Notes: a model not told the origin generated them from the sequence alone. A stretch of DNA of 64,000 nucleotides from G963667075 sp963667075 (GCA_963667075.1 OY762938.1:1178001-1242000); one strand, 5' to 3'; shown: positions 16,548 to 26,386, numbered from the stretch's first letter. Made by a program: numbers and translations.

Positions 16548-18668
16548 TCATCTGGCCTTTTCCTCATCATGATAAACCCAGCTCTGCGCATTCTCGACCT
16601 GACGCACGCCGCCGGAGCCTTCGTCTTTATAATGCGTGGGCAAAACAGCAATGGCCGACGTCATAATTTCGCCAGTATCTTCATCTATTTCATCCTGCCC
16701 CAGCTGCATATTCTCAACAACCAGATAGCCATACTTGCTGCGTTCCGCCGTTTGTTTTGTCAGCGGATGCGGGGTCTTGAGGCATTTGATATAGCCCTTG
16801 CCCATCAAAACGCTGATGCGCTTTTTGATGGTCGTCTGGCTCCCCAGCCCGTCAATATCCTCGTATGCTTCGCTGAAGCTCTCAATTGTATAGAGCTTTT
16901 GATCAAACTGAGCATCCTCCAGCAGGCGTTGCAGGATCTGGTCATGCTGGCGGTGGCGTTCGGATTTGAGCTTGTTAGAATAATCCTGCCGGATCAGCGG
17001 CTGCGTGTCCGGATCAATCTCGACCCATTGCCCAGCGCGTTTGACCACATGCATATTAACAATCCCGGGGCCGTTACGCAGCTCAAAATGCAGGGAGCGG
17101 ACATCCTCCGCTTCATCGGGCCGGAAGATCAGCATACCGCTGGTGTAATAGCTGCGCAGGGAACTGGCGCCGCTCAGCGCTTGAAACGGATCATCCTTGA
17201 ACATCGCCTTGCTGATTTTCTTGGTGTGATGAACGAGGATAATTCCGGCGCGCGGATTGATTATATCGCGCAGCATTTCCACGCGCTGCTGCAGGAAAAA
17301 CAGCATGGCGTTATTATCATTCTCGCCGAGATTGCCAAAGTCCGGCCCGCCATCGAATACATTACGGATCGGATCGATGACGATTATATCCGGCGGCGCG
17401 TCAGGGAATTTCTTATGGATCAGGTCTTTGATGATTTCCAGCCCGTCATCGTTCAGCAGCAGCTTTAATTGCGGTGTAATATGGATGTTCTGCCCGGCTT
17501 GGAGAATAGCCTCCTTAGACAGTCCCATTTTCTGCAGACGCTCGCGCAGATAATCATATTGAATTTCTGCCTGCAAAACGAAAACTCTCAATGGGCGCGG
17601 CGGAGTGAATTTCAAAAACGGCTGTCCGGCAGCCATGTGGGTCAGCAGCGAAAGCGTAAAATCACTCTTGCCGGATTTTGGCGCACCGCCAATCACCAGC
17701 ATGCCCGACGGCGTGAGCAGACGCGGGGTGATCAGATCATCCGGCATCGGGCTTTTATCGGCGATCAGCTCGGCCAGAGAGAAGGCTTCGTATCGCTGCA
17801 TATGGATTTTTGATTGTGGTACAGAATTCAAAAAGCTCGGAATATGAAGCCCATCCAGCACCGCATCGGCGGCATCCCATTTCTCCGGCTTGTCAGTGGG
17901 CGGGATGATGACCCGCAGGCTTCTGGGCTTTACGGATTGTAATCCAGCTTTCAGGCGCTCGACATATCCTTGTCCCGCTTTGTCATTGTCCGGCCAGATC
18001 ATAATGTCCTTACCAGCCAGCGGGGAGAAATCCGTTTTTGCCGGATCAAAATTCGCACCGCCCATAATGGTCGTGGCCGGAATGCCGAGATCAATGAGCA
18101 CCTGTGCACATTTTTCACCTTCGGTGATGATGACATGATTACTGACGGCAAGGCCGGGCAAATTATACAAAGGCCTGATCTCGGGCATGGCATGCTTCCC
18201 GGCGATATGATCATAGGGCAGAAATGACTTCCTGCCGTCTGCGCTGTCTGTGCGTTTGACAGTGACCAGCGGTTTGCCGGATACATCCGTATACATCCAT
18301 TCTCGGCGTTCCAGTGATAATGACGGCATAACTGTTGCCATTCCCAGCCAATCCGCGCAGGATCGCAACACCGCCGGAAAATCGCGCTGCGTATCCAATC
18401 TATGTACAGCCGCCCACAGGTCGAAAATATCGCCGCCCTGGCCGCTCTCAAAATCCTGCCACAGCCCGGCTTTATCGCCAAACATGCTGACTTTCAGGCT
18501 CTGGCCTTTTTTACCCTGAAGGCTGCCGATCTGGAATTCCCGTTTCAGTTGCCTGCCACCAGGAAACAGATGCCGCAAAGCCTCCGGCAACCGCGCCAGC
18601 ATCGCAGCCTTCACCTCATCCCGAGGCGGCAGGTCAGGATCGTTATAATCCAATGTTTTGAGGGGCAT
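16548..18668 (-). CDS. Primase-helicase fusion (TOPRIM plus RepA-like AAA ATPase)
   Basis: A 706-residue replication protein. Residues about 40-110 (LWQDFESGQGGDIFDLW) resemble CHC2-adjacent primase segments. The TOPRIM domain has EGEK (183-186) and WPDNDKAG (about 225-232). A RecA/RepA-type ATPase follows, with Walker A GGAPKSGKS (327-335), IIVIDPIRN (Walker B) and ILVHHTKK. The C-terminal part includes a possible winged helix (TIKKRISVLMGKGYIKCL). Such fusions drive autonomous replication of satellites and integrative elements. It is the last gene of a leftward operon beginning near 19749. A 316-codon open frame on the opposite strand is a shadow. Confidence 0.85.
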   Translation of the reverse strand: MPLKTLDYNDPDLPPRDEVKAAMLARLPEALRHLFPGGRQLKREFQIGSLQGKKGQSLKVSMFGDKAGLWQDFESGQGGDIFDLWAAVHRLDTQRDFPAVLRSCADWLGMATVMPSLSLERREWMYTDVSGKPLVTVKRTDSADGRKSFLPYDHIAGKHAMPEIRPLYNLPGLAVSNHVIITEGEKCAQVLIDLGIPATTIMGGANFDPAKTDFSPLAGKDIMIWPDNDKAGQGYVERLKAGLQSVKPRSLRVIIPPTDKPEKWDAADAVLDGLHIPSFLNSVPQSKIHMQRYEAFSLAELIADKSPMPDDLITPRLLTPSGMLVIGGAPKSGKSDFTLSLLTHMAAGQPFLKFTPPRPLRVFVLQAEIQYDYLRERLQKMGLSKEAILQAGQNIHITPQLKLLLNDDGLEIIKDLIHKKFPDAPPDIIVIDPIRNVFDGGPDFGNLGENDNNAMLFFLQQRVEMLRDIINPRAGIILVHHTKKISKAMFKDDPFQALSGASSLRSYYTSGMLIFRPDEAEDVRSLHFELRNGPGIVNMHVVKRAGQWVEIDPDTQPLIRQDYSNKLKSERHRQHDQILQRLLEDAQFDQKLYTIESFSEAYEDIDGLGSQTTIKKRISVLMGKGYIKCLKTPHPLTKQTAERSKYGYLVVENMQLGQDEIDEDTGEIMTSAIAVLPTHYKDEGSGGVRQVENAQSWVYHDEEKAR

Positions 18669-18683
18669 GAAATTTCCCCTCCC

Positions 18684-19316
18684 TTAGGAATACAATGTGT
18701 TCGTATAATAAGCATGATCGACCAGTGCCACCTGCCGCCCCTGGCTGCGCCATCTTTCGGGCGTTTCGACCAGCACATCCAGATCCGGAATAGTGTATAA
18801 AAAGGGACGGACGATATGAATACGCTGTGCCAACGGCAAAGATGGAAGAATGACCTGTGCTATATCTACAATCTTCGGAACGAGCCATATTGAATTGCCT
18901 TCGATCTGATAGACGTGCATGGCGGTGAAAAAACATTCGCTGATGATCAGATCGGTGCCCGGCGGTGTTAGCCAGATGGCGGCATGCCTTTTATCCATCT
19001 GGAAATGAGCGCTGCCAAAACCCTGTTCAGGTTTTTTATTTTGCGGCATGTTCCATAACCCGGCAGGATGGGCAGTGCCCATTTCATAGCCCAGCGCACA
19101 TAAACCTTCACATATCTCTCTGCCAAGTTCCTGAGACGGCATAGTCTTTGGGTAGTATCGCAGCAATGATGGGATTTTGTGAAATTTATATTTCTGTTTC
19201 AGACTCCGCTCTGCGCGCGTTCCGGCTAGCGGAAGTGCCGCATCGTAATGCAGCTGGTGCAAACAGCACCGCTCAGCATCATGTTCAGGGTTCAATTTGG
19301 GGTAATCGTGAATCAT
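18684..19316 (-). CDS. Hypothetical protein of the replication operon
   Basis: A 210-residue protein, fairly hydrophobic in its second half (SIWLVPKIVDIAQVILPSL), with no recognised domain. It overlaps the upstream HTH gene by 4 bp and ends 15 bp before the primase start, so it is co-expressed with the replication genes. Its regular position suggests a replication or maintenance accessory role, but this is inference. Confidence 0.65.
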   Translation of the reverse strand: MIHDYPKLNPEHDAERCCLHQLHYDAALPLAGTRAERSLKQKYKFHKIPSLLRYYPKTMPSQELGREICEGLCALGYEMGTAHPAGLWNMPQNKKPEQGFGSAHFQMDKRHAAIWLTPPGTDLIISECFFTAMHVYQIEGNSIWLVPKIVDIAQVILPSLPLAQRIHIVRPFLYTIPDLDVLVETPERWRSQGRQVALVDHAYYTNTLYS

Positions 19317-19525
19317 TGTGCACCCCCATGCTGTTCATCCATAGTGGAGGTAAAGCTGCGGCCATTCTCGAATTCTTCAATATCCGAGATTTTATAAACA
19401 ACGCGCCCACCGATTTTGTGGTATCGGGGCCCAGTACCAAGCCAGCGCCAGCGCTCCAGCGTGCGCGGTGAAATCTTCCAGCGTCTGGACAATTCAGTCT
19501 GATTTAGGAAAAGTTGTGCGCTCAT
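19313..19525 (-). CDS. AlpA-like helix-turn-helix protein
   Basis: A 70-residue DNA-binding protein of the AlpA/excisionase type. It has LNQTELSRRWKISPRTLERW (helix-turn-helix), then GTGPRYHKIGGRVVYKISDIEEF. In P4-like satellites AlpA-type proteins regulate the integrase or act as excisionases. It overlaps both neighbours by 4 bp (ATGA), implying tight translational coupling in the replication operon. Confidence 0.82.
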   Translation of the reverse strand: MSAQLFLNQTELSRRWKISPRTLERWRWLGTGPRYHKIGGRVVYKISDIEEFENGRSFTSTMDEQHGGAQ

Positions 19526-19749
19526 TTTTGGCCTCCGTTCTGCTCATCGAGCCACTGGAAGAAGGCCTGCTCATCGATCAGAACGCGGCGACCGGCGCGG
19601 CGGATAACTTTATCAAAACCGTTCTGGTCGGCATAAAAAACCAGATGGCGCAAACCGCCAACAGGCGGCCAGCTGTGATGTTTCGGCCATTCGGTGAGGG
19701 GGATAAATCGCCGCTGCAGGGGCGGTGATATTTCAAGTGTTTCAGACAT
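19522..19749 (-). CDS. Small putative DNA-binding protein (75 aa)
   Basis: A 75-residue protein containing FIPLTEWPKHHSWPPVGGLR and FDKVIRRAGRRVLIDEQAFF, ending WLDEQN. This pattern recurs in small proteins upstream of AlpA-like and primase genes in proteobacterial elements (from memory), and RRAGRRVLID resembles the wing of excisionase folds. First gene of the leftward replication operon; it overlaps the next gene by 4 bp. RBS GGAGAA lies upstream of the ATG. Confidence 0.7.
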   Translation of the reverse strand: MSETLEISPPLQRRFIPLTEWPKHHSWPPVGGLRHLVFYADQNGFDKVIRRAGRRVLIDEQAFFQWLDEQNGGQK

Positions 19750-19849
19750 TTTTCTTTCTCCTTATTGGTAAGTGCCGCGCTGAATTGCACGACATGGAGA
19801 AAGCCTGAACGATTTTAGAATTTTATAACATTCCGCAAATTATCTTTGC

Positions 19850-20458
19850 CTACGCAGATTTTTTTTGCGTATTTTCTTCAAGCCATTGATCGCCAAACAT
19901 AAGACGATACATCGCTATTTCATTTTCAAATCCGGCGTTTTCAAATTTAATGCTGCTTTCGATGGCCTTCACTGTGGCTTTATAGACGCGCTCATAATCT
20001 GGATTGTCTGGAAACGATCGATTGGCTTCTTCAAGTTCCCGCGCATATTGGTGAGGAATGTGGCCATAAAAAACCCTGAAACCCCAATCATCCATTGGGT
20101 TGTCTATTTTAGGATCAAAACCGTACACTTTAACCAGCTTATAGTAAGCATCTCTGACTGTGGTCTTAGAAAGCCCGAGCCACTCAGCAACAGCCTCTAA
20201 AGTCGTTGCAACATCAGCGCCATTGCTTACAATATGAGCCACAAGAGCAGCAATTCTCTCTCTTTTTTCATTTGTTGCAGATTTGCTTTTAAATTCTGAT
20301 TCCATGGCCTCATAAAGCCATTTTGTTTCTGCTTGCTGATAATTGTTTTCGAATTTGTGAAGGATGCTAATGATCGCCTGATGTAAAAACCGGACATCGC
20401 CCTTACTGATTAAATATCGATCTCGCAGGCTCAATAACTCTTCTTTATCAAGCATCAT
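19850..20458 (-). CDS. Hypothetical HTH-containing protein next to integrase
   Basis: A 202-residue, largely helical protein. Residues about 85-110 (TTLEAVAEWLGLSKTTVRDAYYK) form a plausible helix-turn-helix. No named family is recognised. Its start overlaps the integrase stop by 4 bp, so it is coupled to the integrase and may be a directionality or regulatory factor. AT-rich compared with the integrase. The 100-bp gap downstream (19750-19849) likely holds the promoter of the replication operon. Confidence 0.65.
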   Translation of the reverse strand: MMLDKEELLSLRDRYLISKGDVRFLHQAIISILHKFENNYQQAETKWLYEAMESEFKSKSATNEKRERIAALVAHIVSNGADVATTLEAVAEWLGLSKTTVRDAYYKLVKVYGFDPKIDNPMDDWGFRVFYGHIPHQYARELEEANRSFPDNPDYERVYKATVKAIESSIKFENAGFENEIAMYRLMFGDQWLEENTQKKSA

Positions 20459-21522
20459 CTCGCTTCCCCGAAAATCTTTTCATTCATGCTGGCGACAACT
20501 TTATGCGTGTGCGCCTCGGACAAATGGGCGTAGCGTTTCACCATCTGCAGGGTTTTATGCCCAAGAACCTCGGCAATTTCCGCCAGCGTCGCGCCGTTCA
20601 TCGCCAGATAAGATGCCGCGCTATGGCGCAGATCATGAAAACGAAAATCATCTATGCCGGCTTTGGTCAGCGCATTTTCCCATGCGGTGCGAATATCAAT
20701 CGGCTGGCATTTGGCTTTTGACGGAAAAACGTAATCGCATTTCTTGTCGCGCTTTTCATGCTGTGCCTGCATTAAAGAACGGGCATAACCCGTGATCGGA
20801 ATCACCCGGCGTTCACCATTCTTGGTTTCATGCAAGATGATGGTACCGCGCTCAAGATCAATATCTTTCCATTTCAGGCCGACAATCTCCATCTTGCGCG
20901 CGCCGGTGCTGAGCGCCAGCACAACGATATTATACAGATGCGGATTATCCGTATCTTTACAGGCTTCCAGCAGCCGTTCACGCTCATCATCTGAGAGAAA
21001 GCGCACACGCCCGCGCGGCTGTTTCAGTTTTGAGATTTTGCGCACCGGATGAATCTCCAGCCATTCCCAGTCATTAATCGCAACCGTAAAAACATGACTG
21101 AGCGCGGAAACATAACGGTTTGCGGTTGTCGGACTTCGCTCCCGCCCATACTTCCCCTTGCTGCCCAGCAGTTTGTTACGCGCCGATACGATCAAGGCGG
21201 GCGTAATATCGGCCATGGCATAGGCGCCAAGCTCTTTCTCCCAATAAGCCAGGTAATTTGCCAGATTTTTATTGCTGGCCTTTTCATAGATGAGGATCTC
21301 GGTGCGGTAACGCTCCAGCGCATCAGAGAATGTAAATTTGCGTGCCTGGCTGGTTTTGAAATACCGCCCCTCGCGGATAGCGGCCTCTGTCTGCTGTACC
21401 CAGCGCTTGGCATCGGTCAGGCGTTCAAAGGTCGCAATCTGCTGCGGATGCCCTTTGATCCGTACTCTGGCACGGTAGGATGTCGCGCCATCACTCAATT
21501 CTCTTTTCTCAATCGTCGCCAT
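20455..21522 (-). CDS. Tyrosine recombinase/integrase (phage type)
   Basis: A 355-residue phage-type tyrosine recombinase. The N-terminal arm-binding region (about 1-60) includes TSYRARVRIKGHPQQIATF, and a SAM-like core-binding domain follows (about 65-160). The catalytic domain has STGARKMEI (first Arg), FHDLRHSAASY (His-x-x-Arg), EVLGH and the Tyr in KRYAHL. It lies 266 bp inside the intact tRNA-fMet end of the island, reading away from the tRNA. This is the standard arrangement for the enzyme that integrates at that tRNA. It is not closely similar to the integrase at the other end. Confidence 0.92.
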   Translation of the reverse strand: MATIEKRELSDGATSYRARVRIKGHPQQIATFERLTDAKRWVQQTEAAIREGRYFKTSQARKFTFSDALERYRTEILIYEKASNKNLANYLAYWEKELGAYAMADITPALIVSARNKLLGSKGKYGRERSPTTANRYVSALSHVFTVAINDWEWLEIHPVRKISKLKQPRGRVRFLSDDERERLLEACKDTDNPHLYNIVVLALSTGARKMEIVGLKWKDIDLERGTIILHETKNGERRVIPITGYARSLMQAQHEKRDKKCDYVFPSKAKCQPIDIRTAWENALTKAGIDDFRFHDLRHSAASYLAMNGATLAEIAEVLGHKTLQMVKRYAHLSEAHTHKVVASMNEKIFGEAR

Positions 21523-21733
21523 AATTCAAAATAGAACAAAACATGTACATTCATCAAGCCATCAATCACAACAGATTGCAACTCTTATGCTTGCAGCAGG
21601 AAAATATACAGTGGATACAGCAACTTAGCCTTTGCATACCAAGGCATGGGACAGCCGAAGGGACATTTTATCGTAAGTGATTGTAGTTGTTTGTTTCCTA
21701 CTGTCCCGTGAGTGTCCCTTGGGGCTAAAAACA

Positions 21734-21753
21734 GAAAAGCGCCTTTCGGCGCT
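21734..21753 (-). terminator. Terminator downstream of tRNA-fMet
   Basis: A 6-bp stem AGCGCC/GGCGCT with a GAAA loop (minus strand), followed by TTTT, about 36 bp beyond the tRNA 3' end. It probably replaces the terminator displaced by island insertion; a similar hairpin sits beside the partial tRNA copy at 983-1000. Confidence 0.65.
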
Positions 21754-21785
21754 ATCGACTTAAGCCATTGAAATACAAAGGAAAA

Positions 21786-21865
<80 letters not shown>

Positions 21866-21876
21866 TTAATTGGAAT

Positions 21877-21905
21877 ATAATGCGCTTCTCCAGGGGGGTT
21901 CTCAA
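21877..21905 (-). promoter_or_regulatory. Probable promoter of tRNA-fMet
   Basis: On the minus strand, TTGAGA (21900-21905), a 17-nt spacer and CATTAT (21877-21882) lie 11 bp upstream of the mature tRNA 5' end. A GC-rich block follows the -35. Confidence 0.45.
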
Positions 21906-21966
21906 GAGAAGGTGTCCGGTTTTAACCGATAAAGAATGATAAAGCAAGCCCTAAACGAAGTTTTTC

Positions 21967-23376
21967 TTATCCATTCACCACGAAGTGGACGGCAATGGCT
22001 GCTGCGTAGCCCAAAGCTAGAACTGGAGTCCACTTCAAGTGGGAAAAAAATGTATAGTGGCCGCGAGCGACCCCCATCAGGGCAACGCCTGCTGCAGAGC
22101 CAATAGAAAGCAGGGAGCCACCGATGCCGGTTGTCAGTGTAATCAGCAGCCACTGGAAATGATCCATTTCAGGATTCATGGTAAGCACGGCAAACATGAC
22201 AGGGATGTTGTCAATGAGGGCAGAGGATATACCAAGCATGATGTTGGTCCCGCTTTGTCCTATACCGTGATACATTGTGTTAGAGGCAATTTCCAGATAT
22301 CCGATGAAACCAAGTCCTGCAACACTGAAAATGACCCCAAAGAAGAAAAGGAGGGTATCCCATTCAGCGGCTGAGACTGTTCTGAAGATATCAAAATCAT
22401 CGTTCACATAGCGGCCTTTGCGGCGAATGAAATAGGCAACAAACATCAAAACAGACAAGCCTGTTATCATACCGAGAAAAGGCGGCAGACCGAGAAGCTG
22501 TTCAAAACTTACGGCTGTTGCGATGGTTCCTAGGCCGAGTAATATGATGGTTACCGCCCCTTTCTTAAGCTTAGCCCCTTCCTCCATATGCCATGGCTTC
22601 TTCTTTGGGACAAAGAAGTGCATGATGGCGGCGGGAACTAAAAAGGAGGTAAGAGAGGGCAGAAACAGCGAGAAAAACTCAAAAAAATCGGCTTTTTCCG
22701 CTTGCCAGACCATCAGGGTGGTTATATCGCCGAAAGGGCTAAAAGCACCGCCTGCATTTGCGGCATTTACAATGTTGATGCAGCTAAGGGCAATAAAGCG
22801 GGGATTGTCGGCGCCAACAGCCATGACAACGGCTCCTAATACCAGAGAAGTTGTGAGATTGTCAGCAATGGGAGAAAGGCAAAACGCAAAAACGCCTGTT
22901 GCCCAGAATAGTTGCTGAAGATTAAGTCCGGCCTGAACAAGCTTGGTACGAAGAACGGCAAAAACGTTTCTTTCTGTCATGGCGTTGATGTATGTCATGG
23001 CGGCAAGCAGAAAGAGTAGCAGCGCGCCATATTCCTCAAGCGCATGAAAGACCTGATGGTGAAGCGTTTTTTTGTCAATGCCATATGTTGGGGCGATAAG
23101 GCCGATACAAAGCCAGATAAGAGCGGCCCCTAGCATAACGGGTTTTGATTTTCTCAGATGTATTTTTTCCTCTGCTAGAACAATGATGTAGGAGAAGATA
23201 AAAATAACAAGACATAAAAGGGAAACGGGGTGTGTGAGAGCCTCTGCAGGGAAGTTATGGCTAGCGTTCTTGCCTGCTTCAGCAACGGCCTGCACATCAG
23301 CTTTCTCCGCTGCAAAAGCAAAAACCGGAAAAAGCGAGGGAAAAAACACTAAAAGAAGAGAGAATAAATAGCGCAT
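21967..23376 (-). CDS. nhaD: Sodium:proton antiporter, NhaD family
   Basis: A 469-residue membrane protein with an N-terminal signal-like segment (1-22) and about a dozen hydrophobic helices. NhaD/IT-superfamily hallmarks include LSPIADNLTTSLVLGAVVMA, NAANAGGAFSPFGDITTLM and SSALIDNIPVMFAVLTM, whose Asp and Asn/Thr residues form the ion path. It exchanges Na+ or Li+ for protons at the inner membrane. It is the last of three leftward genes (ade, nucleosidase, nhaD). Length and motifs are normal for the family. Confidence 0.93.
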   Translation of the reverse strand: MRYLFSLLLVFFPSLFPVFAFAAEKADVQAVAEAGKNASHNFPAEALTHPVSLLCLVIFIFSYIIVLAEEKIHLRKSKPVMLGAALIWLCIGLIAPTYGIDKKTLHHQVFHALEEYGALLLFLLAAMTYINAMTERNVFAVLRTKLVQAGLNLQQLFWATGVFAFCLSPIADNLTTSLVLGAVVMAVGADNPRFIALSCINIVNAANAGGAFSPFGDITTLMVWQAEKADFFEFFSLFLPSLTSFLVPAAIMHFFVPKKKPWHMEEGAKLKKGAVTIILLGLGTIATAVSFEQLLGLPPFLGMITGLSVLMFVAYFIRRKGRYVNDDFDIFRTVSAAEWDTLLFFFGVIFSVAGLGFIGYLEIASNTMYHGIGQSGTNIMLGISSALIDNIPVMFAVLTMNPEMDHFQWLLITLTTGIGGSLLSIGSAAGVALMGVARGHYTFFSHLKWTPVLALGYAAAIAVHFVVNG

Positions 23377-23427
23377 AGCCGGATAACTATACGGGGATTT
23401 TTAATGTAAGGGAAATGAAAAGAGAGG

Positions 23428-23991
23428 CTAAAGAGACAAAAGAGTATCCTCAAGGGCTTTAGCGGCGCGATCAAGGGCTTTTTGCCAATCATCTGTAGCC
23501 TCTTCGTCGGCACCATCTGAGATATATTTCAGGCATAGGAAGGGAATCTTCTCGTTCTGGCATACGCGGGCTAAGGCATAGGCTTCCATGTCAATGACGT
23601 TATAGGCGCTGGTGTTGTGGGTTACTTCAAAATTATCCCCACTGCCGCATGTCCCGATGGGAAGGTTCGGTACGATTTGACCATATTCTACAACAACAGG
23701 TGTATCCGAGAAAGGCGTTTGAAAGGGGGCAAATCCAAGGCACTGAACATCCATATCTCTTTGGATAAAGCTTTTGCAACAAACGACAGAGCCGCCCGGA
23801 AACAAAGGGCTTCCGGCTGTGCCGAGATTAATAACGACAGAGGGCTTTTTTTCTCCCAGTGCTTTCGTCAGGGCGTAGGTGGCGTTTAATTTTCCAATAC
23901 CTGTGTAAAGAACGTTTAAATTGGTAAAATGGCCTTGTGCTTCTTCCGTCATAGCAAAAACCAGCAAGGCGTTTTTTAAGTCTATTGTCAT
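23428..23991 (-). CDS. MTA/SAH nucleosidase-family protein (short)
   Basis: A 187-residue phosphorylase/nucleosidase of the PNP_UDP_1 superfamily. It shows NLGTAGSPL (phosphate or purine site), VIDMEAYALARVC (the conserved ME-A signature that binds ribose) and LKYISDGADE, whose Asp is the usual general acid. It is about 40 residues shorter than Pfs, mainly in the N-terminal half. It likely splits methylthioadenosine, adenosylhomocysteine or a related nucleoside to a free base. The adenine deaminase gene immediately upstream would consume adenine, supporting a salvage role. Confidence 0.85.
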   Translation of the reverse strand: MTIDLKNALLVFAMTEEAQGHFTNLNVLYTGIGKLNATYALTKALGEKKPSVVINLGTAGSPLFPGGSVVCCKSFIQRDMDVQCLGFAPFQTPFSDTPVVVEYGQIVPNLPIGTCGSGDNFEVTHNTSAYNVIDMEAYALARVCQNEKIPFLCLKYISDGADEEATDDWQKALDRAAKALEDTLLSL

Positions 23992-24020
23992 GATACAGCG
24001 TCCTTATCTTAATCTTATTT

Positions 24021-25775
24021 TTATGCAGCCGTTTGTTTTCTTTGGTCCTGTATAAGGACAGGCCCGTGATCCTGCAGAGGATCAAAGCGCACCAGACCAT
24101 AGTCTGTCAATTTCAATTTCGGGATAACGCACAAAGGTAAAAAAGCAAGCATCATCATCGGCTCTGTAATAGCCGGATCAAGTTTTGCAATGGTGCGGCG
24201 CAGGGTTTCAAGGGAGCTTTTTACCTGTTCATGCGGTAGATCGGACATCAGGCCGGCAATGGGGAGTGGCAGTTCTCCTATAACGTCTCCATCACAAGCA
24301 ACGGCATAACCGCCTTTGTTTTCTTTTAAGCGGTTAACGGCCAGAACCATGTCAGACTCTTTTACCCCCACAACGGTGATATTGTGACTGTCGTGACCAA
24401 CAGAACACGCAATAGCACCCTTTTTAAGACCAAAGCCCTTTACAAAAGCAAGGCTTATATTCCCGTTCTTTCCGTGCCGTTCCAAAACGGCTAGTTTTAA
24501 AATATCGGCAGAGATATCTGCGTTTAAACACCCATGTTCATCCGGTGTCAGGGTTTCCTGCAGCTCGTTTGTAATAATCTGGTCATTGATAAGGCCGATT
24601 ACGGGTGTTCCGTTTCCGTTGCCTCTGATTATAAAATCCTGTTCCGTCAGTTCTCTTATTTTGATGGAATCCATGCCGACAGGGCTGACAGTGGTACGTT
24701 GTTTGAATAGCGAGTCTGTTATGAAGGTACCGTTTTTGATAACAGCATGGATGTCGACCTTTTCAAGGTCGTTCAATAAGACAATATCAGCTTTGTATCC
24801 TGGCGCAATCAAACCTCTGCGTTGCCATTTTTCTGTATTTTTGTCCAGGCCAAACGCTCTTGCGGCAGACCAGCTGGCGATACGGTACGTACTGGCCACA
24901 TCGGCACCGCCTTTGATGGCTGTGCGAATCAGGTGATCTATATGCCCCTCTTCGGCAATATCCAGTGGATTACGATCATCTGTACAAAATGAAAGAGAAG
25001 CAGACGTAAAAGGCGTGATGACAGGGATTAAAGAGGACAGATCTTTGCATACTGTCCCTTCCCGTATCAGGACTTGCACACCTTTTTGGATTTTCTCTAT
25101 GGCCTGTTCGGCATCGGTGGATTCGTGGCATGTGCTGATCCCGCAGGAGAGCATGGCATTAAGGGCTTTGCCGCCGATTCCCGGCAGATGGCCGTCGATA
25201 TGATCGTTTTTAAACCGGTTTAGTTTGGCAAGGGCTTTCTCATCCCGGCCCAACACACCGCCTATATTCATGAATTCAGCCAAGCCGATCACATTGTTGT
25301 GTGTGATAAACGGGGCAAGGTCTTCGGCTTCGAGTATGGCGCCAGATGTCTCCAGCGTGGTTGCCGGCACACAAGAGGATAAATTGATATGCAGATCCAT
25401 CCATGTATTTTCCGAGCAGGCCAGAAAATATTCAAGGGCCTTTATGCCTAGCACGTTAGACATTTCATGAGGATCGCAAATGGCTGTCGTTGTGCCCTTT
25501 GGCAGAACACAACGATCGAATTCCATGGGGGTAATCATCGCGCTTTCCACATGAAGGTGTGAGTCAATGAAGCCCGGAACCGCATAGAGGCCGCTACCAT
25601 CAATTTCCTCTTTGCCTTCGTAGGAATCATAGGTGCCAGTGATCGTCTGTCCTGTAATTGCGATATCTGTTTCTGTGATGCTTCCTGTGACGACATCCAG
25701 CAGGCTCACATTTTTTATAACCAGATCGGCTTGTTCGACACCAAGTGCTTGTGTGATTTTGTGTTCCAGAGTCAT
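24021..25775 (-). CDS. ade: Adenine deaminase
   Basis: A 584-residue amidohydrolase that converts adenine to hypoxanthine and ammonia. It has the metal-binding motif PGFIDSHLHVESAM, PKGTTTAICDPHEMSNV, the later GHLPG motif in DGHLPGIGG, CTDDRNP, and the C-terminal GHDSHNITVVG typical of Ade. The ATG at 25775 is chosen because AAGGAAA precedes it by 6 nt and the family N-terminus fits; an in-frame start 63 bp upstream is poorer. First gene of a purine-salvage operon with the nucleosidase, followed by nhaD. Confidence 0.94.
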   Translation of the reverse strand: MTLEHKITQALGVEQADLVIKNVSLLDVVTGSITETDIAITGQTITGTYDSYEGKEEIDGSGLYAVPGFIDSHLHVESAMITPMEFDRCVLPKGTTTAICDPHEMSNVLGIKALEYFLACSENTWMDLHINLSSCVPATTLETSGAILEAEDLAPFITHNNVIGLAEFMNIGGVLGRDEKALAKLNRFKNDHIDGHLPGIGGKALNAMLSCGISTCHESTDAEQAIEKIQKGVQVLIREGTVCKDLSSLIPVITPFTSASLSFCTDDRNPLDIAEEGHIDHLIRTAIKGGADVASTYRIASWSAARAFGLDKNTEKWQRRGLIAPGYKADIVLLNDLEKVDIHAVIKNGTFITDSLFKQRTTVSPVGMDSIKIRELTEQDFIIRGNGNGTPVIGLINDQIITNELQETLTPDEHGCLNADISADILKLAVLERHGKNGNISLAFVKGFGLKKGAIACSVGHDSHNITVVGVKESDMVLAVNRLKENKGGYAVACDGDVIGELPLPIAGLMSDLPHEQVKSSLETLRRTIAKLDPAITEPMMMLAFLPLCVIPKLKLTDYGLVRFDPLQDHGPVLIQDQRKQTAA

Positions 25776-26045
25776 TTTTATTTCCTTTACAACGGTCAGC
25801 TTTCTTAAGGTTTTAGACAAAAGAAAGCCTTTTTTCAAAGCGTTATATTTTAAAAATTGTCCTTTTATACGATTTATTTTGGGGTCTTTTTAATTGACAG
25901 TTCTTTAATACTTCTCTACTGAGTATTCTGTGACTTTAGAAGATGAGATACTGCCTGTTATTGCCTTTATGCCGCACAACAGATCAGAGACTAAGTCTAA
26001 GTAGAGTCGATCTGTTATTAATTATATACTACGAGGAATGACTAA

Positions 26046-26276
26046 ATGAGTGAAGAAGCTGTTACAAAAACAGGTACAGTGAAATGGTTTAACGCTGATA
26101 AAGGTTACGGTTTTATTACTGTTGAAGGTGAAGAAAAAGATATTTTTGTCCACATTAGTGCTGTAGAGCAATCCGGCATGAGAAGTTTGAAAGACGGTCA
26201 AACGATTACGTTTGACATTCAAACAGATCCTAAGCGGGGAAAAACCAATGCGGTGAATCTGAGAGACGCTGAGTAG
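26046..26276 (+). CDS. Cold-shock protein, CspA family
   Basis: A 76-residue single cold-shock domain. RNP1 is KGYGFITV and RNP2 is DIFVHIS, preceded by TGTVKWFNADK. It binds single-stranded RNA or DNA and acts as an RNA chaperone. GAGGA precedes the ATG. The upstream gap (25776-26045) is divergent from ade and leaves room for the long 5' leader common in csp genes; an AATACT...AGTATT inverted repeat (around 25907-25927) is present there. Confidence 0.95.
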   Translation: MSEEAVTKTGTVKWFNADKGYGFITVEGEEKDIFVHISAVEQSGMRSLKDGQTITFDIQTDPKRGKTNAVNLRDAE

Positions 26277-26386
26277 TTTCCTCTCTTTAACCTTACAAAA
26301 AGCTATACTTGAAACAGGCTTTATTTTAAGCTCCTTTTCCAGGGTTGTTTGCCAAAATTAAGTTTGAGTAACAAAGCGAGGAAAGA

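Noticed and set aside
16518..17468. A 316-codon open frame on the plus strand
   Set aside because: It lies antisense within the well-supported primase-helicase gene and shows no domain or RBS.
25776..26045. Riboswitch or other structured element between ade and the cold-shock gene
   Set aside because: No purine-riboswitch or other known pattern could be recognised by eye; only a short inverted repeat is seen.
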